Source: Pempheris klunzingeri (lineage: Eukaryota; Chordata; Actinopteri; Acropomatiformes; Pempheridae). Taken from it: a stretch of DNA of 64,000 nt. Below, piece by piece: positions 35,669 to 44,918 of this stretch. The position numbers and the translations under genes are program-made. Position 1 is the stretch's first letter. Every line of letters starts with the position of its first letter. The notes under the pieces are model-generated. The model ran no database searches. It saw nothing but the letters and a program-made list of their open reading frames with translations, and was not told the origin of the DNA. Location of the stretch: the NCBI RefSeq assembly GCF_042242105.1, contig NC_092021.1, positions 6,250,355 through 6,314,354 of the forward strand, given 5' to 3'.

Positions 35669-35954
35669 AAAGCTTGTTTGCGACTGTGCAGCAAGAGTTC
35701 TGATCGTGCCCTTGGAACTTGATGTGCTGCCTGGACCTGGCTAGAAGGCCCGAGCTCTTCCTTGTGGCTTCAGAGCTGTTGGCTTTTGTGCTTCTGCTTG
35801 CCAGCCTTGAATTGAACAAGGAGTCTTTCAAGGCACTTTGCTGTCAATGTCTTTTTTTGCTTTTTAACTGAAAACGGTAATGAAAGGCAGAACCAAGTTC
35901 ATGCAATTTCATTCAACTCTTCCTATGTAACTTTGGGAAAAGTGTAAAAGCTGT

Positions 35955-36028
35955 GGCGCCGTGGCTTAGTTGGTCAAAGTGCCTGTCTAGTAAACAGGAG
36001 ATCCTGGGTTCAAATCCCAGCGGTGCCT
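35955..36028 (+). tRNA. tRNA-Thr(AGT), unit 23
   Basis: Intact, T5 run downstream. Confidence 0.95.
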
Positions 36029-36295
36029 GCTGATACCTCTTTCTTTTTCCGTTTCCTTGGGCCTGAAACCATGAAAACCTCATTTGAAGTCAATGCAGCA
36101 CTAAGCAAAGGTCAAAAGGACAAGAATGCAGCCGTCTGCAGAATGACTTTGGTAAGACTTGATGCCAATAGCTTTCACCAGAGTATAGAGCTCTCTGTTT
36201 TTACTCAAAACGGACATGAAAGACAGAAACGAGCTGATTGAATTTCATTCAGCACTTCCCATATAACTTTATGAAAAGTAAAAGGAGCAGGCGGC

Positions 36296-36369
36296 GGCAC
36301 CGTTGCTTAGTTGGTCAAAGTCCCTGTCTTGTAAACAGGAGATCCTGGGTTCAAATCCCAGCGGTGCCT
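36296..36369 (+). tRNA. tRNA-Thr(TGT), unit 23
   Basis: Stems intact; G-to-T change at base 9, between acceptor and D stems, and a diverged leader (gcggcggc). This unit has drifted more than the inner ones. Confidence 0.9.
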
Positions 36370-36537
36370 GCTTTATCTTCCTTTCCAGCGCTAATAACCT
36401 TCCCAATGTTTGAAATGGCAAGAACCTCATTTGAAACCGATGCAGCAAAAGGCAACCGGACATGAACGTAGCCGGCAGCAGAATGACTTGATACCAATGT
36501 TTTTCACCAGAGTACTTGAATGCCTTTGCCAACAGTG

Positions 36538-36611
36538 GGTGCTGTGGTTTAATTGGTGAAAGTCCCTGTCTTGTAAACAGGAGATCCTGGGTTCAAATCC
36601 CAGCGGTGCCT
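36538..36611 (+). tRNA. chimeric Thr(TGT) locus: degenerate 5' half, intact 3' half
   Basis: The 5' part (acceptor ggtgctg, D arm gttt/aagt) comes from the degenerate Thr locus. From the end of the D arm (aaagtccctg) on it is the real Thr(TGT) gene. All seven acceptor pairs can form again, four of them as G-U wobbles, and the anticodon and T stems are perfect. It may be a foldable tRNA. It sits exactly at the 242-bp duplication step expected from unequal crossover between the two Thr loci of a unit. Confidence 0.75.
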
Positions 36612-36779
36612 GCTTTATCTTCCTTTCCAGCGCTAATAACCTTCCCAATGTTTGAAATGGCAAGAACCTCATTTGAAACCGATGCAGCAAAAGGCAACCG
36701 GACATGAACGTAGCCGGCAGCAGAATGACTTGATACCAATGTTTTTCACCAGAGTACTTGAATGCCTTTGCCAACAGTG

Positions 36780-36853
36780 GGTGCTGTGGTTTAATTGGTG
36801 AAAGTGCCTGCCTTGTAAACGGGAGAGATTTGGTTTAAATCCCAGCCATGCCT
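36780..36853 (+). pseudogene. degenerate tRNA-Thr-like locus, array end
   Basis: Last Thr-like copy, with one further T-loop change (tttaaat). The array leaves the repeat 30 bp later: after tttatgcg the sequence jumps to a piece resembling the 3' flank of tRNA-Asn (ggacgaagacttgtttgtg) and then becomes unique. Confidence 0.85.
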
Positions 36854-37014
36854 TTATGCGGGACGAAGACTTGTTTGTGATTGTTTTTTTACTGTCCAGC
36901 TCTCCACAATAGATTGGACCTGAGTTTTTAGGTCATTAGATGCACCAAGCTAAAACTGATAATCTAACACTACAGCCTCTTCCTCTCTTCATGAATGTTA
37001 CACAGTTCAGTTCA

Positions 37015-37084
37015 TGTTCAAACTGCTTAGAGAGATGTTGTCATTATGTTAACATCACTGCCTCGGGGCTTCCTCAAGCAGCCA
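37015..37084 (+). repeat. 70-bp dispersed repeat, copy A
   Basis: Starts tgttcaaactgcttagagag and ends cctcaagcagccag. It matches copy B at 37,466-37,536 along its whole length with scattered changes, and copy C at about 43,619-43,690 in reverse orientation. Family not recognised. Confidence 0.75.
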
Positions 37085-37465
37085 GTTTTACTACATGGAA
37101 AAAGATTCCAGAACATGACTTTACAAACTGATGACACATCAAAGGACATTTAAGAATATTCTTAATGACATGTACATGCTCAGTTGCCGTGGTGATGGAT
37201 TTATTGGCATGCATACTCATAAGGTGTTACTGTTTCATCCAGTATTTTTGAACGTTAACACTTGTTCAACAAGGATAACTTGAGACTCAACAAGTTCACG
37301 ATTGACAAGCAGTTTTTAAATGAAGAATCAGTTCGATTATAAATATAACAACATACGAAAAAATGTTTTATGAAAATTCCAAAGACACTTACATATAAAT
37401 GTATATCAGCAGCTTTGTAACATGGCATGTTATCATGCTAGCCAGAATAACCAAGTAGCCATTGC

Positions 37466-37536
37466 TGTTCAAACTGCTTAGAGAGATGTTGATATGGTGT
37501 TAACATCACTGCCTCAAGGCTTCCTCAAGCAGCCAC
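37466..37536 (+). repeat. 70-bp dispersed repeat, copy B
   Basis: Direct copy of A, 451 bp downstream; shares gatatggtgttaac with the reverse complement of copy C. Confidence 0.75.
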
Positions 37537-37583
37537 CAAGGGCCCAATCTCTGGAATATTTTACAATTTCATACCCCACTCTT

Positions 37584-37895
37584 CCATCCATCTATAGTGC
37601 TTATCCTTAAGGGTCACGGGAGAGCTCCCAGTTGACAGCAGGAGGTGGGGTAAAACCCTGGACTCCTCACCAGTCAATTACAGGGCCAACACATAGAGAT
37701 AGACCACCACTAACACTTACACTCACACCTCCAGGCAATTTTGTGTCATCAATAAACGTAACCTGCATGTCTTTGGACGGTGGGAAGAAACCAAAGTATC
37801 ACAGACAGATTCAATGCTCAAACCATAAACCTGCTGGCCAGTGGATTCAAATCTGGAACCTTTTTGTCTTTAGACAGCAGCGCTAACCATGGCAC
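37584..37895 (-). repeat. common teleost interspersed repeat (SINE or LINE-tail type), copy 1
   Basis: Contains the hallmark pieces of a repeat widespread in fish genomes: tccatccat near the start, cttatccttaagggtcacgg, a central ctcacacctccaggcaattt, catgtctttggacggtgggaa and a cagcgctaacca end. The complete form is on the opposite strand at 47.8 kb. I know the pattern but cannot name the family with certainty; it resembles 3' regions of fish L2-type LINEs. Confidence 0.65.
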
Positions 37896-37944
37896 TGCAC
37901 TGCACTAGTCAATAGAAGAATCCAATTCTTTATGGTCATCGTTA

Positions 37945-38269
37945 TGAGTGATCATACATGTGGTTATTCTGGACCAGCTGGAGAGTCTTTAACGACTTAT
38001 TGGGGCAGCCTGATAATAACAAGTTGCAATAGTCCAACCTAGAAGTGACAAATGCATGGACTAATTTTTCTGCATCATCTATAGACACAATGGGCCTGAT
38101 TTTAGCAATATTACGTAGATGGAAAAAGGCAGTTCTAGAAATCTGTTTAATGTGGGAGTTAAAGGACAAATCTTGATCAAATAAGACTCCCAGATTCCTC
38201 ACAGTGGAGCTGGAGGCCAGAGTAATGCCATCCAGAGCAGTTATGTAGGTAGAAAAGGTGTCCCTAAGG
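37945..38269 (-). mobile_element. L2-type LINE, reverse transcriptase C-terminal fragment
   Basis: On the - strand the translation from about 38,235 down contains LDGITLASSSTVRNLGV, a hydrophobic AFFHLRNIAKIRP and HAFVTSRLDYCNLLLSG, the region after the catalytic core in fish L2-clade LINE ORF2. It continues the fragment at 40,797-41,640: the two were one insertion, split by the hAT element between them. About 70-80 residues that should lie between YADDTQ and LDGIT are missing. The 3' part ends soon after LQLVQN. Confidence 0.8.
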
Positions 38270-40801
38270 CAGTCCTTCTCAAATAGTGGGGGGCGCGTGT
38301 GACCCCGGGGAACATGTTTTTTTTTTTTTTTGCTGTACTAGAATAAAGTGTAATTGCACACCCCCTACAGTAGGTGGCAGTGGCGCTCCCATTGTCAGAG
38401 TGCGCGCAGGGAATATTAGCTTTATGTGTAGGGTTTTGTCGTTGAGCATGCGTACACACAGCAGAGCGGGAGAAATGAAGTGCAGTGAACAAACCCTCAA
38501 GAGACACCATGGAAAATTTTTTAACAGGGATGAAAAGAAAGGCGGAGAGAGACAGAGATAATGAGACAAACGAAAGTCTCCCGAAAGCTAAGACGAGGAA
38601 GTATGACGAAGCATATGTAGCGCTTGGCTTCACCGTGACTACGGTGGGAGACGAGGAAAGATCGGTGTGTTTACTGTGTTTAAAAATGTTGGCAGCGGAC
38701 AGCATGAAGCCAAATAAATTAAGGCGTCACTTAAACACAGTACACCCCAATCATGGTGATAAGCCGCTTGAGTTTTTTCAGCGAAAACGTGCCGAATATT
38801 GCCATCAGTCATCCTGCTTTGTGAATGCTACTTCAGTAAACCAACGAGCACTGCTAGCATCATATAAGGTGGCGTACCAAATTGCTCAGTGCAAAAAACT
38901 CCACACCATTGCAGAGGAGCTGATACTGCCTGCAGCATTAGACATGGTCTCTGTCATGCTGGATGGCGCAAGTGCTGCAAAACTAAAAACTATCCCTCAG
39001 TCCAATGACACTGTTGCCAGACGTATAAATGACATTGCTAATGATCTTAAAGAACAGAACTGGTAGATAAACTCAAAGACAAACGTTTTGCCTTACAATT
39101 CGATGAAGCAACTGACAGCAACAAAGACTGTTTGTTTATTGCTTATGTACGTTTTGACATGACAAACACCCTGTGTGAGGATCTACTTTTTTGTAAATAT
39201 GTCAGAGACAGAGCCACAGATGAAGAGCTATTCAAAATGCTGGACTGCTTCCTGAGTGAGAATGGGCTAAAGTGGGAGAACTGCATTGGTGTTTGCAGTG
39301 ATGGTGCACAGGCCATGGCAGGGATGAGAAAAGGACTTCAGGCACTCATCAAGAAGGCCTCACCTAATGCTGAGTGGACACACTGTGTTATACACAGAGA
39401 AGCACTGGCATCAAGGCACCTTTCCTCAGAATTAAGTGAGGTTATGACTGACATTGTAGGTGTAGTCAATTTTATAAAGACCAGACCACTAAAAACAAGA
39501 GTCTTCTCTGCTATCTGTGAGGAGATGGGAGCTGAACATCAAGCTGTGTTGTTTCACAGTGAAGCAAGGTGGCTGTCATGAGGAAAAGTCTTGTCCCGAG
39601 TTTTTGAGCTCAGAGAGCAGATAAGAATGTTTTTGGTGCAGGAGAACAAGTATGAAGTCGCAGAAAAATTTAGTGATGAGAACTTCCTGGTGAAACTGGC
39701 CTACCTGAGTGACATCTTTGGAAAGCTGAATGAACTAAATCTACAGCTTCAAGAGAAAGATAAACACCTCCCTCAGGTCACAGACAAGATCAGCTCTTTC
39801 ACTCGAAAGTTTGCAATGTGGGGCAGGCGACTTGATGAAGGAAATACTGATTCATTCGAGAACCTACATGAATTTGTTGACACTACTGACTATGATGCCA
39901 CCTCAGTGATTCCATGTATTAAGCAGCATATTTCATCACTGATGGGATTCTTTAAAAAGTACTTCCCTGAAAACAGTTCCCAGTATGACTGGGTGAGAGA
40001 TCCTTTCAATGCACCAGCTCCAACTGGTTTCAGCTCTGCAGAGGAGAACCAGTTCATTGACATGACGTCTGACTCCACATTGAGACTGAGGTTCACATCA
40101 CAGACACTGAGTGAATTCTGGCTGAGTGTAGAGAGGCAGTATCCACTCTTAGGGCAGAGGGCTGTGGGCATTCTTCTTCCTTTTGCAACATCTTATCTAT
40201 GTGAGACTGGCTTCTCCGCTGTTGCTGCACTGAAGACCAAGTACAGGTCCCAGCAAAACATTGAGCAAGAGCTGAGAATTGCAGTATCCTGCTTCAAACC
40301 TTGCTTCGAAAAGCTGTGCACTGCAAAACGTGCTCATTGTAGCCATTAATCCTGACATCCTCATTTTGATTAAAAAAAAATCAGTACAAATTGTTTTATT
40401 CATTTTTGTTTTGTAGGTTAAAATGTTTTATATATTGTGCTCCTGAGTTAATGTTGCTGATCAATTTGAATTTATTATTATTTATTGATTTTATTTAATT
40501 TTATTTTTCAGTATCAAATTGTTAAATTAGTTGGTCAGAAATGTTTATAGTTTAAATAAGGATTTAATTTCTTTTGAATTTCAGGCAAATTGATGCACTT
40601 TAAATCTTTTCTGTTGCAATTCAGTTCATTGTTAATAAAGCTGTTCTTTGTTGTAAGTTGATCTATATTTCTTTCTTTTTTCTTTTTGTTATTTTCTTTA
40701 ATGTTAATAAGGATGCAATGTTATGCAGAGATGTACTTATAACAATTTTATAGACAAATGATACTATTTGTAGTCGCGGCGCGAAATGTTTTCTTCTTCC
40801 T
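38270..40801 (+). mobile_element. hAT DNA transposon, ZBED-like, broken
   Basis: Begins cagtccttctcaaatag, a typical hAT/Charlie terminal inverted repeat start, preceded by ccctaagg (38,262-38,269), a candidate 8-bp target site. It contains one transposase gene (next entry) and an AT-rich 3' region. No inverted copy of the left end and no second ccctaagg is found at the right border near 40,801, so the right end is lost, together with some of the LINE it sits in. It lies inside a - strand L2 LINE and is therefore younger than that LINE. Confidence 0.85.
38509..40349 (+). pseudogene. hAT transposase (ZBED/FAM200/SCAND3-like), inactivated
   Basis: ATG at 38,509 opens a BED-type zinc finger (C54, C57, H74, H79 in CLLC...HLNTVH). 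The catalytic-domain part (QFDEATDSNKDCLFIAY, then CSDGAQAMAG and HCVIHREAL) follows, then the C-terminal hAT dimerisation region (SEFWLSVERQYPLLG, SYLCETGFSAVAALKTKYRS). These are the marks of the hAT family that gave rise to vertebrate ZBED5-like genes. The reading frame changes once near 39,055-39,065 and a TGA stops it at 39,579-39,581, most easily a CGA-to-TGA CpG transition. About 610 codons in total, normal for the family. Two breaks only, so a fairly young relic. Not a host gene. Confidence 0.88.
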
Positions 40802-41640
40802 GTGTATCATCTGCGTAACAGTGAAAATTAATAGAGTGCTTCCTGATAATATTACCCAGAGGAAGCATATAAGGTAAAAAGTATTGGTCCAAGCACTGAA
40901 CCTTGTGGAACTCCATGTCTAACTTTAGTGTGGACAGAGAATTCGTTGTTAACATGTACAAACTGAAATCGATCTAATAAATAGGACTAAAACCAGTTTA
41001 ATGTGGTTCCTTTTAAGCCAATGAACTGTTCCAGTCTCTGCAGTAAGATGTGATGGTTGATGGTGTCAAAAGCAGCACTCAGGTCTAACAAGACAAGTAC
41101 AGAGAGAAGTCCTCTGTCTGATGCCATAAGGAGGTCGTTTGTAACCTTCACCAGTGCTGTCTCTGTGCTATGGTTTGCTCTAAACCCTGACTGGAAATCC
41201 TCAAATAGACTGTTGGAATTTAGAAAATTACACAGCTGATTGGCTACAATTTTCTCCAGGATCTTGGAGAGGAAGGGAAGGTTGGATATAGGTCTATAAT
41301 TAGCTAATACACCTGAATCAAGAGTAGGCTTTTTCAGGAGAGGTTTAATTACTGCCACTTTAAAGGACTGTGGTACGTAGCCTGTTAGTAAAGACTGATT
41401 GATCATATCCAGTAAGGACGTGCTAATTAAGGGCAGGACTTCCTTAAGTAGCCCAGTAGGAATGGGGTCTAGGAGACATGTTGACGGTTTGGATGAGGAG
41501 ACTATTGAAGCCAATTCAGGAAGATCCATGCGGTTACCCTCCCCTTCATCCAGACTTCTGTTTGTTTGTTTTTTGGAGTTTGCTTGTAAGGAACCCATCA
41601 CTTTTCTGTGCACCTCTCTTTCGGCCACAAGTTTTTAATT
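40797..41640 (-). mobile_element. L2-type LINE, reverse transcriptase core fragment
   Basis: The - strand frame 41,628-40,987 reads [53 protein letters not shown] and [16 protein letters not shown] (the catalytic motif with FD), and a second frame down to about 40,797 has the YADD motif ([10 protein letters not shown]). This is the reverse transcriptase of the L2/CR1 group common in fish. The 5' end is truncated near 41,640. At 40,797-40,801 it meets the right end of the hAT element. The catalytic core is in at least two frames, so it is dead. Confidence 0.87.
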
Positions 41641-42060
41641 CTCTTTCAGAGGTCCTAAAAACCTTCCTTTTTGATAAAGCTTATAATTAGGGCTGGCTTG
41701 GGCCTTGGACCAGCCCCTAGTTATGCTAGTTTTTCACTGTTACCATATCGCTAGTTATTAGTCATATTCCAGTACTATAGTTGCTGTTATTATTTTGGTT
41801 GCTGTTTGTTTGTGAGCCTGGTTCTGTTCGAGGTTTCTTCCTGTTAAAGGGGAGTTTTTCCTTGCCACTGTTGCCTAATATAATATCTGATGCTTGGGGA
41901 TATGGGGATTTTTGAATCCTTAATTTTGAATTCCTGAATCGGTCTCTCTCTTAATTAAAGAGTTTGGTCTAGACCTGCTCTTTATGGAAAGCGTCTAAGA
42001 GCAAGGGTATCGCTCCTACATAGACAACAATCTCAACAATCTCTGTTCTCAGCAATCTCT
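41632..42060 (+). mobile_element. LINE 3' tail, + strand
   Basis: Starts with the end of a reading frame (SEVLKTFLFDKAYN then stop at 41,688) followed by a non-coding tail with agggctggcttgggccttgg, gaggtttcttcctgttaaag and gagtttttccttgccactg. These strings are very common in fish genomes as the 3' untranslated end of non-LTR retrotransposons. It abuts the - strand LINE head to head. Exact family uncertain. Confidence 0.65.
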
Positions 42061-42713
42061 CAACTCAGTTCAAGCTAAATCTAACTCTTTTAGGGGCCTG
42101 AAACAAGCTCAGGTGTAGAAGACGCCCAAGAAGGAACCTACAAACTGAGTCTCTCTCTGCCTGATCTCAGTATACATACCGGACTCCCTTCCACATTCAC
42201 CTGTTTCATACATATCCATTCCATAACCACGATATTTTGAATATTCTGAAGTTCACTAAATTTAAATGACATGTTGTGGCATGGACCGTGTTAGGCTGGG
42301 AACGTTTACCTCAAGAGTATGCAGCTGTGACCCTGGAGGCTACTGTTACAGTACTAACTGTATGGTGGTGGTCAACATTTATTTATTTCTGCATGAATAT
42401 ATAAATGATCCCTGGAACTGATTAAATAAACTGTTGTCACACACGCTGAATTAGTTTGGAGGCGTTAATTTGAATCCCACTTCTGACAACAGCCACTTTC
42501 CATTAGAGATGCACCTGCATTGTGCTGCAGAGATACAACATATTGGCTTCTGTCTGACATGAAGTTGCATTCGTGATCTCTGCCAGCAAATTTTAAACAT
42601 ATGAGCAGCATTATTAGGGTTTAGTTAAATGATACAGTTGTCTGGCTTGGTTTACTTTTTTTCCATAATCTTGTACTAGGAAGCTCCACTAGAGGGCAGA
42701 AAAGACCTGTGAA
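42061..42713. other. non-coding, no feature recognised
   Basis: No convincing open frame, RNA gene or repeat structure seen. Confidence 0.5.
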
Positions 42714-42832
42714 CATCCATCCATCCATTATCTATGCCACTTATCCTTAAGGGTCACAGGGGGGCTGGAGCCAATCCTAGCTGACATTGGGCAAGAGGCA
42801 GGATACACCCTGGACTGATATATAAAGGATAT
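42714..42832 (-). repeat. common teleost interspersed repeat, copy 2 (truncated)
   Basis: Starts with catccatccatccattatc and contains cttatccttaagggtcacag and accctggactgat, matching the first 120 bp of copy 1 at 37.6 kb. Confidence 0.6.
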
Positions 42833-42929
42833 TTTTGCAGGCTACGTTTTTTTTAACATGTCATTGTTGTCAAATTCAAATCTAAACACTGTAAAAACTG
42901 AATTCATTCACATCCTGTCATATCCATCT

Positions 42930-43182
42930 ACCTCATGTATATAATAGAACATAATCATCCCATATTTGTTCCAGCAACTTTTCTCCCTGCATTATTGCCC
43001 TGCTGTACTTTTATTTTGCATGTGTACTTTTATTTATACTTATATATTTAAGTTTGTACAGAGCAGTTAAATTTTAATGCTTAAATATTTGTTTACTTTG
43101 TTCAGTCTGGAGCCTGGCAGTGGAGTAAAATGTATGTATGTATTCACATACTTGGCAAATAAAGCTGATTCTGATTCTGTGT
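42930..43182 (+). repeat. LINE/SINE-type tail ending in (gattct)n
   Basis: Ends aataaagctgattctgattctg, the short-repeat tail typical of fish non-LTR retrotransposons, preceded by about 230 bp of AT-rich sequence without a frame. The 5' limit is a guess. Confidence 0.5.
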
Positions 43183-43618
43183 TTGAAAGTTTTGAAGTTT
43201 TGAAAGCAAAATTATGTTGTATGTGTACATATTTAGTTACAATTATTAAATAATTTCAATAAATATTTCAGTCTTAAGAAAAGCATATAAATAGTGGATA
43301 TATAAATGGTAGTGCAAATACCAGACTAAAAATGACATCAAAAACAAATGTTGCAGTGAGTGATGCCAGGGCAGATGCATAAAAACATGTTTGCTTAGGT
43401 CACAGTGACCTTTTGTCAAGAAGAATGGGATGGATGGATGGATGACAGACAGATACACAGAAAATGCAAAAACATAATGACAGTCGTCATCTGTAATCTG
43501 CCATCTGCCATTTATACTGATGAACATGCAAGAATAGGAGTAAAACATTTATCTTCTATTGACTGGGGCATGAGAATGGTAAATATCCCAGGGACTGGGC
43601 CCCGGATGGCTGCTGAAA

Positions 43619-43690
43619 CTGGCTGCTCGAGGAAGGAGCAGCAGGTGGCCCTGAGGCAGTGACGTTAACACCATATCAACAGTTTCAACA
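43619..43690 (-). repeat. 70-bp dispersed repeat, copy C
   Basis: Reverse-orientation relative of copies A and B at 37.0 and 37.5 kb; keeps ctgaggcagtgacgttaac and accatatcaac but has a small insertion and lacks part of one end. Confidence 0.6.
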
Positions 43691-43803
43691 CAAACTGAAC
43701 ATTATGAAACTTCATAAAAAGAGGAAGCATTAGTATTAAGTAGTGATGAGTATTTCAGGACTGTTATATTAGTTTCATCCTAGTGCACCTAATAAACAAC
43801 TTA

Positions 43804-44242
43804 TGGCGCTTTTCCACTACCACCTACTCGGCTCGACTTGACCTTTAGAGTTTTCCATTAGGTGATAGTACCTGGTACCGGGTACTTTTTTAGTACCAAC
43901 TCGGCCAGGGTTCCAAGCAAGCTGAGTTAAGCCGAAAATGTGACGTCAACAGACTGCAGGCCACTGATTGGCCAGGGAGTGACATCACTGGATGAGTCAT
44001 GAGAGGGACTCGTTCACAAGAATCAAACCCGCCGTTTTTTGAAACCCTGGCAACAGCGACCATGCATTTTTATTATTTCTGTGAACGAGGTAAATGGCTA
44101 CACGCAAACCAAACGTTCAACGTCCTTAATTGTGTTGTGTTTGTGTCACATACAAATTACGCCACTGGACTTATAGGGCCGCCTTGCTGTCACGACCCCA
44201 CCCACGTTGTGGTGGTACACAATTGTAATGGAAAACGACCCA
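43804..44242. mobile_element. short non-autonomous inverted-repeat element (MITE-like)
   Basis: Left end tggcgcttttccacta; right end taatggaaaacgaccca, an imperfect inverted copy. Internal gtacctggtaccgggtac and the overall look match a MITE-like family common in fish. No coding capacity. A reverse-oriented fragment lies at 48,225-48,322. No clear target duplication, so the superfamily stays open. Confidence 0.6.
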
Positions 44243-44867
44243 TCTATGGAGACAAAGATGCTCTGCTTTTCCTCAGTTGTCACTTCCTGTTCAATATTTC
44301 TCAATGTAAAAACACGACAGTGTCCTTGACAGCTCAACAATATGGCAGACTACTGTAAAGGCCATCAGTTTGAATTATTTCCTTCTCGACCCTAAAAACA
44401 AAAAACACAAAATTTACGTTTTTTTGGTCACTTTTCAAACTGAACATTACCCATGAGCTTCATCAACCGTATAAACACAGTCCACTTTGCGCTACGTTAC
44501 AAAACTTTTATTTTTACTATTATTCTTTTTTTTTTTCATTGACATTGCTGAATTGAATCATGGATCATTTAGATGCAGTGTTATCACTAATTCAACAGTA
44601 CTTGATATTTGATATATTTGATTGTTGTATCTTACACAAAACTACACCGTGTTGTGGGTGCATCCGTTGTTTTGGGCACTCCATCATCAATGGGCTTCAT
44701 TCCATTTTGAATTGCTGCTGGTCTGCCATAAGCTGAAACACCCCTGTATCTTTTGAGAAAACACTTTTAATAGCCTGTGATGTGAAGTGTGAAGTTGCTC
44801 ATTCAGAAGAATATGTGGCTGAGGATTTTTAATATGAAATTAACTTTCTTAAAACAATAAAGCACTT

Positions 44868-44918
<51 letters not shown>

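Larger units (their letters stand above)
36370..36853 (+). repeat. 242-bp tandem duplication at the array end
   Basis: 36,370-36,611 and 36,612-36,853 are two copies of the region from the end of Thr(TGT) to the end of the following Thr locus. The period, 242 bp, equals the normal distance between the Thr(TGT) gene and the degenerate locus. The two copies share the unit-23-specific substitutions (ccagcgctaa, acatgaacgt), so the event is recent. Confidence 0.9.
1..36883 (+). repeat. tRNA macrosatellite: 23 tandem units of about 1,607 bp
   Basis: Head-to-tail tandem array. Units (phase set by window base 1) start at 1, 1608, 3215, 4821, 6370, 7977, 9592, 11226, 12840, 14447, 16062, 17669, 19276, 20883, 22432, 24039, 25646, 27253, 28860, 30467, 32016, 33623 and 35230. 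Lengths are 1,607 bp except 1,606 (unit 3), 1,549 (units 4, 14, 20), 1,615 (6, 10), 1,634 (7) and 1,614 (8); unit 23 also has the 58-bp deletion and ends irregularly. Each unit holds tRNA-Asn(GTT), tRNA-Thr(AGT), tRNA-Thr(TGT) and a degenerate Thr-like locus, all on +. Spacers are about 290, 270, 170 and 590 bp and contain no recognisable gene. The array enters from the left edge, so its true size is unknown. Low divergence between copies implies concerted evolution. Tandem tRNA repeats are known in vertebrates (for example the 3.18-kb tDNA repeat of Xenopus laevis and the tRNA-rich arm of zebrafish chromosome 4), but I do not recognise this unit. Confidence 0.98.
36884..37583. other. non-coding flank of the array with a short direct repeat
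   Basis: AT-rich. No gene seen. Its only structure is a segment of about 70 bp present twice (37,015-37,084 and 37,466-37,536), listed separately. Confidence 0.6.

Noticed and set aside
1-36853. Many recurring open frames of 60-123 codons in the array on both strands, for example at 1966-2307 (+), 1923-2267 (-) and 1098-1436 (-)
   Set aside because: They run through tRNA genes or their antisense (strings such as LGFEPRISCL and GLVGQSPCLVNRRSW are translated tRNA-Thr), overlap on opposite strands, break with single substitutions between units and lack promoters or splice context. Not proteins.
1-36883. Array as a CRISPR, rDNA or 5S rDNA repeat
   Set aside because: The repeat unit is far too long for CRISPR and contains tRNA cloverleafs; no 5S, 18S or 28S motif is seen.
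38241-38705. Antisense open frame of 154 codons over the hAT start
   Set aside because: Lies opposite the transposase N-terminus and the terminal repeat; low-complexity Ser/Leu content; a shadow.
38509-40349. Domesticated ZBED-like host gene
   Set aside because: The frame is broken twice and the element still has its left terminal repeat, so it is a dead transposon copy, not a host gene.
41057-41690. Open frames on the + strand at 41,057-41,239 and 41,399-41,638
   Set aside because: Antisense of the L2 reverse transcriptase on the - strand.
43804-44242. Assigning the MITE-like element to PIF/Harbinger or hAT
   Set aside because: No clear 3-bp or 8-bp target duplication could be read at its ends.
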